The notes under the pieces were generated by a model. That model searched no databases, had not been told where the DNA came from, and saw only the letters and a program-made list of their open reading frames with translations. Shown here in pieces: positions 60,128 through 64,000 of a stretch of 64,000 bases of DNA; the first letter of the stretch is position 1, and every line of letters begins with the position of its first letter. The DNA comes from JAVBMP01 sp031552195 (lineage in GTDB: Bacteria > Desulfobacterota > Desulfovibrionia > Desulfovibrionales > Desulfovibrionaceae). The DNA is taken from the NCBI GenBank assembly GCA_031552195.1, contig JAVBMT010000017.1:139936-203935 (forward strand), read 5' to 3'. The position numbers and the translations under genes are program-made.

Positions 60128-61134
60128 CGAAAGCAAAAAAGGCGCGCGGCGATAAAAAAATCAACAATATTTTGCTCACCGACAATACGGGAATTTTTAG
60201 CGATGTTCTTCAGCAATTGCTCGTCGGTGATGGTTTTGTTGCATTATCAAATATTGATAGAGATGTTTTGATAAAAAATTTGAAAAAACTAAGTGATTGC
60301 GAAGAGATGACCAATCCGTCAATGCTACCAATCTTGGATCTTTTTCTTGTCAGACTGCCAAGTGAAGCTATTGATATATTAGATAGCTATCCATCAAGTA
60401 ATAATATGCCAACATTTGATTTGTTTTATGATTTTTATTGGAATATGCAACAATGGATTAGATTGCCTGAAAATATTGATCTGTTATTGGGCTTGAACAA
60501 AACAATTTCTGAACAAGCTCACAAATATAACGAAATTCAATATTTACAACAAATAGAAAGAAATTTTATAGAGGAAGCGGGTGGCAAATATAAAAATAAA
60601 GAAAAAATGCGCAGGTTAAAAATATTATCAGCCAGGCAAGCACACATTTTTTTCTGCTCCATAAAAGAATTTCTGGAGAAGTGTCGTCAGTCTGACGAGT
60701 TGCGCTTACGACAGGACGATCCATGCTTAATGGATGTAGTACGGTCAACTATGCGTCTTACAACTTTTGCGATTCGGAGTATGATTCAATTCTCAGCATG
60801 TTATGTCGCACATGATGGGATAAATAGGCAACAAGGCAGAAAAAATCAGCCGGATGCGGATAAAAAAGGATTGGAGGAGCTAACCAAAAGTATCATAGCT
60901 AGCCATCCTCGCGCGTCACAACCTGAATTATGGAATGCCGTGAGAAGAAAGTTGAACAAAGAAAAAGTATTTGAATTTGAAGATTACACAGTCGAGTTTC
61001 GTCAAGATCCAGCTGACTATAGAAAAGTTCCTGGAACCCTTTTTCAGAAAGATATCAGCGGCAAAGAATATCCGATTGGCTTTTCTGCGTTTAAAAATAT
61101 AGTGAGTAATTTAAAAAAGAATGCCGCCGATTGA
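60124..61134 (+). CDS. Uncharacterised protein coupled to the integrase
   Basis: 336 residues, clearly more AT-rich than the integrase. Mostly helical: residues 20-140 (VLQQLLVGDGFVALSNIDRD, LDLFLVRLPSEAIDILDSYP), a charged middle (GGKYKNKEKMRRLKILSARQ), and a small C-terminal alpha/beta part (EFEDYTVEFRQDPADYRKVP). No signal peptide, membrane helix or family I recognise. The ATGA overlap with the integrase is unusual for a cargo gene and suggests a function linked to integration or excision, or a rider gene under the same control. Confidence 0.75.
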   Translation: MTKAKKARGDKKINNILLTDNTGIFSDVLQQLLVGDGFVALSNIDRDVLIKNLKKLSDCEEMTNPSMLPILDLFLVRLPSEAIDILDSYPSSNNMPTFDLFYDFYWNMQQWIRLPENIDLLLGLNKTISEQAHKYNEIQYLQQIERNFIEEAGGKYKNKEKMRRLKILSARQAHIFFCSIKEFLEKCRQSDELRLRQDDPCLMDVVRSTMRLTTFAIRSMIQFSACYVAHDGINRQQGRKNQPDADKKGLEELTKSIIASHPRASQPELWNAVRRKLNKEKVFEFEDYTVEFRQDPADYRKVPGTLFQKDISGKEYPIGFSAFKNIVSNLKKNAAD

Positions 61135-61364
61135 TCTCAGTCGCATGAGTTTACTGCCATTAGAATTTGGTTTTTTTCAGTGAATGCGATTATTGCTCAC
61201 TCAATGTGTCATTTATCATAATATTATGCATTATATCGTAATGCAACTTTCTGAATATTAGTCTGTATTTCATTTTTATAAGCAATAAAGCGCATACTAT
61301 TACTGTGTACAAGTAAAATTTTTATAAAAAATTTTACCATATATTTATATATAATACATTAAAT

Positions 61365-61582
61365 CCGCCCGGTTTTGTTTGAAAAAACAAAACCGGGCGG
61401 CTTGTTCACGCGTTCGCTGTCAGTGTATAGTGCATCCATATCCTCCATTCTAAGCGTTTTCCACCGCGTGTGGAAACCCCACAAGTCCTGGGCGATGGAC
61501 ATCAATATATATTATGCAATTCACCGTGTGTGAATGCCCGCGCCGAGCGGTGATTTCGGCAAAACGGGGACTCGCTACCCCG
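61365..61582. other. Hairpin-rich non-coding block inside the integrative element
   Basis: The 61135-61650 gap has no gene. Its first 230 bases are very AT-rich. Then come five stem-loops: CCGCCCGGTTTTGTTT and its exact complement around GAAA (61365-61400, no T run); TTTCCAC/GTGGAAA (61458-61476); GC-ATTCAC/GTGAAT-GC (61516-61537); GCCGA/TCGGC (61542-61560); CGGGG/CCCCG (61565-61582). The second and third share the core CACCGYGTGTG, keep pairing through compensatory changes, and are spaced 60 bp apart. It may be an origin, oriT or recombinase-binding region; it is probably not a CRISPR. Confidence 0.6.
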
Positions 61583-61650
61583 GCAACAAAGTGCGTATTT
61601 CTTAACAATGCAGAGCTTTAAAAAGGATAATTCATTTTGAGAGGCCTCAA

Positions 61651-62616
61651 TTGGCAAGATTCAGATGGCCAAGCACATTACACAGTCAGACTGAAGCGGT
61701 TTTTTCATCCCTGAAAGGGATGGGCAAGAACAAGCTTGAGGCAAGAGACATGATCCGCTCCATCGGAACCTGGAATTTGTATAAAAAAGAAGCGCATACC
61801 TTTGTTAAATTTCTCCAAGCCGCAGGGGTGCGCGATTTGCGGGATGTCGACTCCGTGCAAAAGCTCGCGGCCTCCTATCTGGCGCAAAAGCTGACCAAGG
61901 CCCGTGAAGGCGGTCAGAGTATCCGGACGCAGGAGACGTGCTCCAGTGCGCTCGCGGCCTTTGAAAAGAGTTTCAATAAGTTTTTTGCACAAAGAGACAT
62001 GCCGGATCGTTTGAGTTTTTCCGCAGCTCGGCGGGAATATTTGGCTTTGAGCCGCGAATATTTGCAGTCGGGCCGTGAGTACGCGGGCGGAACGCGGGCT
62101 TATCCCTACCCGGAACGGTTGGTTTCCGCCATCCAAAATGAAACACATCGCCTGCAAGCCACTCTCCAATACGAGGGCGGCCTACGCGCCGAAGGCGCTG
62201 GCGCTCCCAGCGGGCGAGTTGGCAATCCGCTAACCAAAGATAACCTGAAGGGGCTTATGAAAGATCGGGTGACTGGCGCGGATGTGGGCGCTGTGGAAGT
62301 TAAGGAAAAAGGAGGAAAGTGGACGGTTCATTATGTGCCGCAGCAAACTTATGAAAAATTGGCGTCTTACCTGGAAAAGCACGGCTCTCTTCAAAGCCGA
62401 TACCGCGATTACCGCAACGCGGTCATCGCGGCGGCGAAAGCCAGCGGTCAACACTCCAGTGGGCGCGGAACGCACGGCTTAAAAACGTGCTTTGCCCAAA
62501 GGCGCTATGCGGAATGCGTGCGCCACGGGCTGAGTCATGAGCAAGCCATGCAGATCACGGCTTTGGAGTTGAGCCACAATCGTTCTGAAATAACCATGAT
62601 CTATACGAAGGGGTAG
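61651..62616 (+). CDS. Second integrase-like protein (tyrosine recombinase fold, altered HxxR)
   Basis: 321 residues; TTG start with GAGAGG upstream. The N-terminal core-binding part is helical (LHSQTEAVFSSLKGMGKNKL, NLYKKEAHTFVKFLQ), followed by a putative first Arg in YEGGLRAEGAG, and a C-terminal THGLKTCFAQRRYAE, ELSHNRSEITMIYTKG. This is the pattern of the integrase-domain proteins found on ICEs and plasmids. The usual H-x-x-R reads H-G-L-K; the second His and the Tyr are kept. It may be a weak recombinase or a DNA-binding derivative. It heads three tightly linked small genes. Confidence 0.72.
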   Translation: MARFRWPSTLHSQTEAVFSSLKGMGKNKLEARDMIRSIGTWNLYKKEAHTFVKFLQAAGVRDLRDVDSVQKLAASYLAQKLTKAREGGQSIRTQETCSSALAAFEKSFNKFFAQRDMPDRLSFSAARREYLALSREYLQSGREYAGGTRAYPYPERLVSAIQNETHRLQATLQYEGGLRAEGAGAPSGRVGNPLTKDNLKGLMKDRVTGADVGAVEVKEKGGKWTVHYVPQQTYEKLASYLEKHGSLQSRYRDYRNAVIAAAKASGQHSSGRGTHGLKTCFAQRRYAECVRHGLSHEQAMQITALELSHNRSEITMIYTKG

Positions 62617-62618
62617 CT

Positions 62619-63152
62619 ATGGAAACATCATCCATGTCTGACGCGCGTTGCGAAAAATACCGCCCGCTTGAAGACAAAATCGCTCTTTGGACATCTTTGA
62701 CCGCCAACGAGAGGACTCGCGGCTTTCATTGGTTTGCCGCCCGGCCTGCGCATGAACAGGCGGAAATCATCATGGAGGGGGAGGAAAATATCTTGCCTCG
62801 CCTGCAAACCGCTAATCCGGGAAAAGAACAGGACAAGGACATGCGCTATGCCGCTCTTCTTCTGGCCATCAGGCGGGCGGGTTTTGATCTGGTCAGAAGG
62901 CGCGGTTACCGAGTCCAGGGGCACAAAGAATTTGAAAAATTCGAGCAGCTTCGCCAGGGAACGCTGCAATCGCTGAAAAATCAGAAAAAGGCCCCTCTAA
63001 GGCAAACTCTGCTTGCGCACTGGGGCGATGTCCGCCTTCTGAAAAAACAAGGAACCGGATTTCTTTTGATATCCCGCTACCTGCAAAGAGCCCATCATAT
63101 TAAGGCGTCCGCAAGCTATATAGCCCGTCTGTGGCGGGAAGTGGAGGAGTGA
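62619..63152 (+). CDS. Uncharacterised mobile-element protein
   Basis: 177 residues; the ATG follows the integrase-like stop by two bases. The C-terminal 60 residues (LLAHWGDVRLLKKQGTGFLL, then ISRYLQRAHHIKASASYIAR) resemble a helix-turn-helix, in the style of small ICE/plasmid proteins with a W-x-x-V/I-x-x-L-K pattern. The first 110 residues are helical and acidic. No named family. It overlaps the next gene by one base (TGATG). Confidence 0.65.
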   Translation: METSSMSDARCEKYRPLEDKIALWTSLTANERTRGFHWFAARPAHEQAEIIMEGEENILPRLQTANPGKEQDKDMRYAALLLAIRRAGFDLVRRRGYRVQGHKEFEKFEQLRQGTLQSLKNQKKAPLRQTLLAHWGDVRLLKKQGTGFLLISRYLQRAHHIKASASYIARLWREVEE

Positions 63153-63607
63153 TGGAATATTGCGGGGTTACCATCAGTCTTAATCGATACAAAGTTTATG
63201 AGGAAGTTCCGATCCGGAAATTGGAGCAAGGTGACGGATACCACAGCGTACCTCCGCGCAGTTCTCGCAAGGAGCTTAAAGAAGCGCTCACCACATTGGC
63301 CTCTCTGGATATTTATGTGGAAGGGCATCAGGTCGTTGATATGGCCTTTGCCTACGAATTGCGGACGATTTTAGAGGAATTTTCCGCAAAGCGCCTTCAA
63401 GGATACAAGCCAGGTCAGGCTATCAATGCCGTTTTCAATGCTTTTGATGATGGAGATGCGCTCATTGAACGGGTCGATTCCTTGCTTTGCATCAAGCACA
63501 TTGATGGAGAAGGCAAGGAGCGCCTTCTCCTCTCCTTAGATGTCGTTAAAGCAAAAACCTTATTTGTCATCTTGAATAAAGCAATTTTACTTTGTGATTT
63601 TCATTAA
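63152..63607 (+). CDS. Uncharacterised protein of the mobile element
   Basis: 151 residues from the ATG at 63152, coupled to the previous gene (TGATG). It begins with a strand-rich part (YCGVTISLNRYKVYEEVPIR) and a helical rest (ELRTILEEFSAKRLQGYKPG). No family recognised. Confidence 0.6.
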   Translation: MEYCGVTISLNRYKVYEEVPIRKLEQGDGYHSVPPRSSRKELKEALTTLASLDIYVEGHQVVDMAFAYELRTILEEFSAKRLQGYKPGQAINAVFNAFDDGDALIERVDSLLCIKHIDGEGKERLLLSLDVVKAKTLFVILNKAILLCDFH

Positions 63608-63658
63608 CTGTAAAGAAGAGGAAATTAATCTCCTCTCAATATCCCAATAGGAAACGCC

Positions 63659-63883
63659 ATGCTCGCAAAATCAGACCAAAATTTTGTTTTCGCAATGCTT
63701 TACTGCTTTTCACTAGAAGCTGGGCAATTCGATGACGCGATTAATTATATAAAGAAAATGCAAGCAGATGTTAATAAATATCCTGTCAATCTTGATAGGC
63801 TAAGAGAAGGTTTGAGCAATCTGCTTTTATGGAATGTGGAGCATCAACAAAATATGAGGACTAGTGTTGCGTCCTTAAAATAA
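63659..63883 (+). pseudogene. Small unknown gene truncated by an IS630 insertion
   Basis: The frame encodes 74 residues, but from 63864 on it is read from IS sequence: the host part ends at the CTAG at 63861-63864 and the last eight or so residues (SVASLK end) and the stop come from the IS end. The remaining part is helical (YCFSLEAGQFDDAINYIKKM, a TPR-like look). AGGAAACGCC is a weak ribosome site. Confidence 0.6.
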
Positions 63884-64000
63884 GTAAGTTATATTGTCTT
63901 CAACAATTTGGAGGCAATATGCCGGTTTGGGTACGAATAGAGCTTTCGGCTGAAGATAGGGCGACATTGAGCATGTGGGCAAATGCCGGACGCACCGAGC
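63864..64000 (+). mobile_element. IS630-family insertion sequence, left end (cut by window edge)
   Basis: The element starts after TA of a CTAG target. GTGTTGCGTCCTTAAAATAA is the putative inverted-repeat end. The transposase starts at 63919. The end sequence differs from that of the MITE at 35.1 kb, although both use CTAG. Confidence 0.75.
63919..64000 (+). CDS. IS630-family transposase, first 27 residues
   Basis: The ATG follows TTGGAGG. MPVWVRIELSAEDRATLSMW, then ANAGRTE is the characteristic opening of IS630 transposases (L-S-x-E-x-R-A-x-L, then A-R-T-x). The rest lies outside the window. Confidence 0.8.
   Translation, partial: MPVWVRIELSAEDRATLSMWANAGRTE

Noticed and set aside
61458..61537. 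Two related hairpins 60 bp apart as a mini CRISPR array
   Set aside because: Only two copies with about 55% identity over 29 bases, no third repeat at the next period and no cas genes. The spacing alone is not enough.

Overview
The window looks like the chromosome of a Gram-negative, anaerobic desulfobacterium. Desulfovibrionales is my inference, and the species cannot be named from sequence alone. The reasons are: lipid A and outer-membrane genes (lpxK, gmhA, TonB receptor), a CbiK-type cobaltochelatase without signal peptide, FolE2, NikR, an AspT/aspartate 4-decarboxylase operon, a class I two-subunit fumarase with a malic enzyme, and an FmdE/DUF364/ModE metal locus. Core genes are GC-rich. 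The right-hand 10 kb is visibly more AT-rich and accessory.

Layout. 1-4.1 kb: mltG (cut by the window edge), a lipoprotein with a degenerate GH13-like region, and a PP-loop ATPase. 4.3-10.3 kb: an aspartate operon with two AspT-type exchangers, aspartate 4-decarboxylase and, overlapping it by one base, cbiK. 10.4-13.5 kb (minus): nspC, a methyltransferase, nikR and folE2. 13.7-24.9 kb: dnaE, a TetR regulator, a Bax-inhibitor-like protein, lpxK, ruvX, a response regulator, malic enzyme and fumarase. 25.2-30.6 kb: a sulfatase-fold enzyme with Thr at the nucleophile position, a ferredoxin-nitroreductase, a diguanylate cyclase and a second nitroreductase. 30.7-31.1 kb: a decayed P4-type integrase beside tRNA-Arg(CCG). 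31.3-43.2 kb: glycosyltransferase, gmhA, FmdB-type zinc ribbon, hemC, cheW, an IS630-type MITE, a hybrid histidine kinase, comM, lepB and lepA.

The most interesting locus is 43.3-54.4 kb. A plus-strand operon encodes a TonB-dependent receptor, a periplasmic binding protein, a FecCD permease, an ABC ATPase, TonB, a periplasmic 5'-nucleotidase-like phosphatase and a full-length ModE. A minus-strand operon running towards it encodes FmdE, a DUF4213/DUF364 protein and a SAM methyltransferase. The two operons meet tail to tail with overlapping stop codons. Both promoter regions carry 25-bp ModE-like dyads of one geometry (CGTTAT-N13-ATAACG, with single mismatches): three upstream of the receptor and one upstream of fmdE. 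I read this as a ModE-regulated, TonB-energised molybdate/tungstate (or Mo/W-chelate) uptake and handling system. The metal and the ligand are inferred.

54.4-58.4 kb is a cluster of toxin-antitoxin and regulator genes: a RelE-like toxin with an XRE partner, a solitary HigA, a membrane protein overlapping a small antitoxin-like protein, and an XRE-ImmA/IrrE protease fusion with a partner. At 58.65 kb the 3' half of a tRNA-Leu(TAA) marks the left end (att) of an integrative element. The element carries a tyrosine integrase, an overlapping unknown gene, a hairpin-rich non-coding block, a second integrase-like protein and small unknown genes, the last of them cut by an IS630 element that runs off the window.
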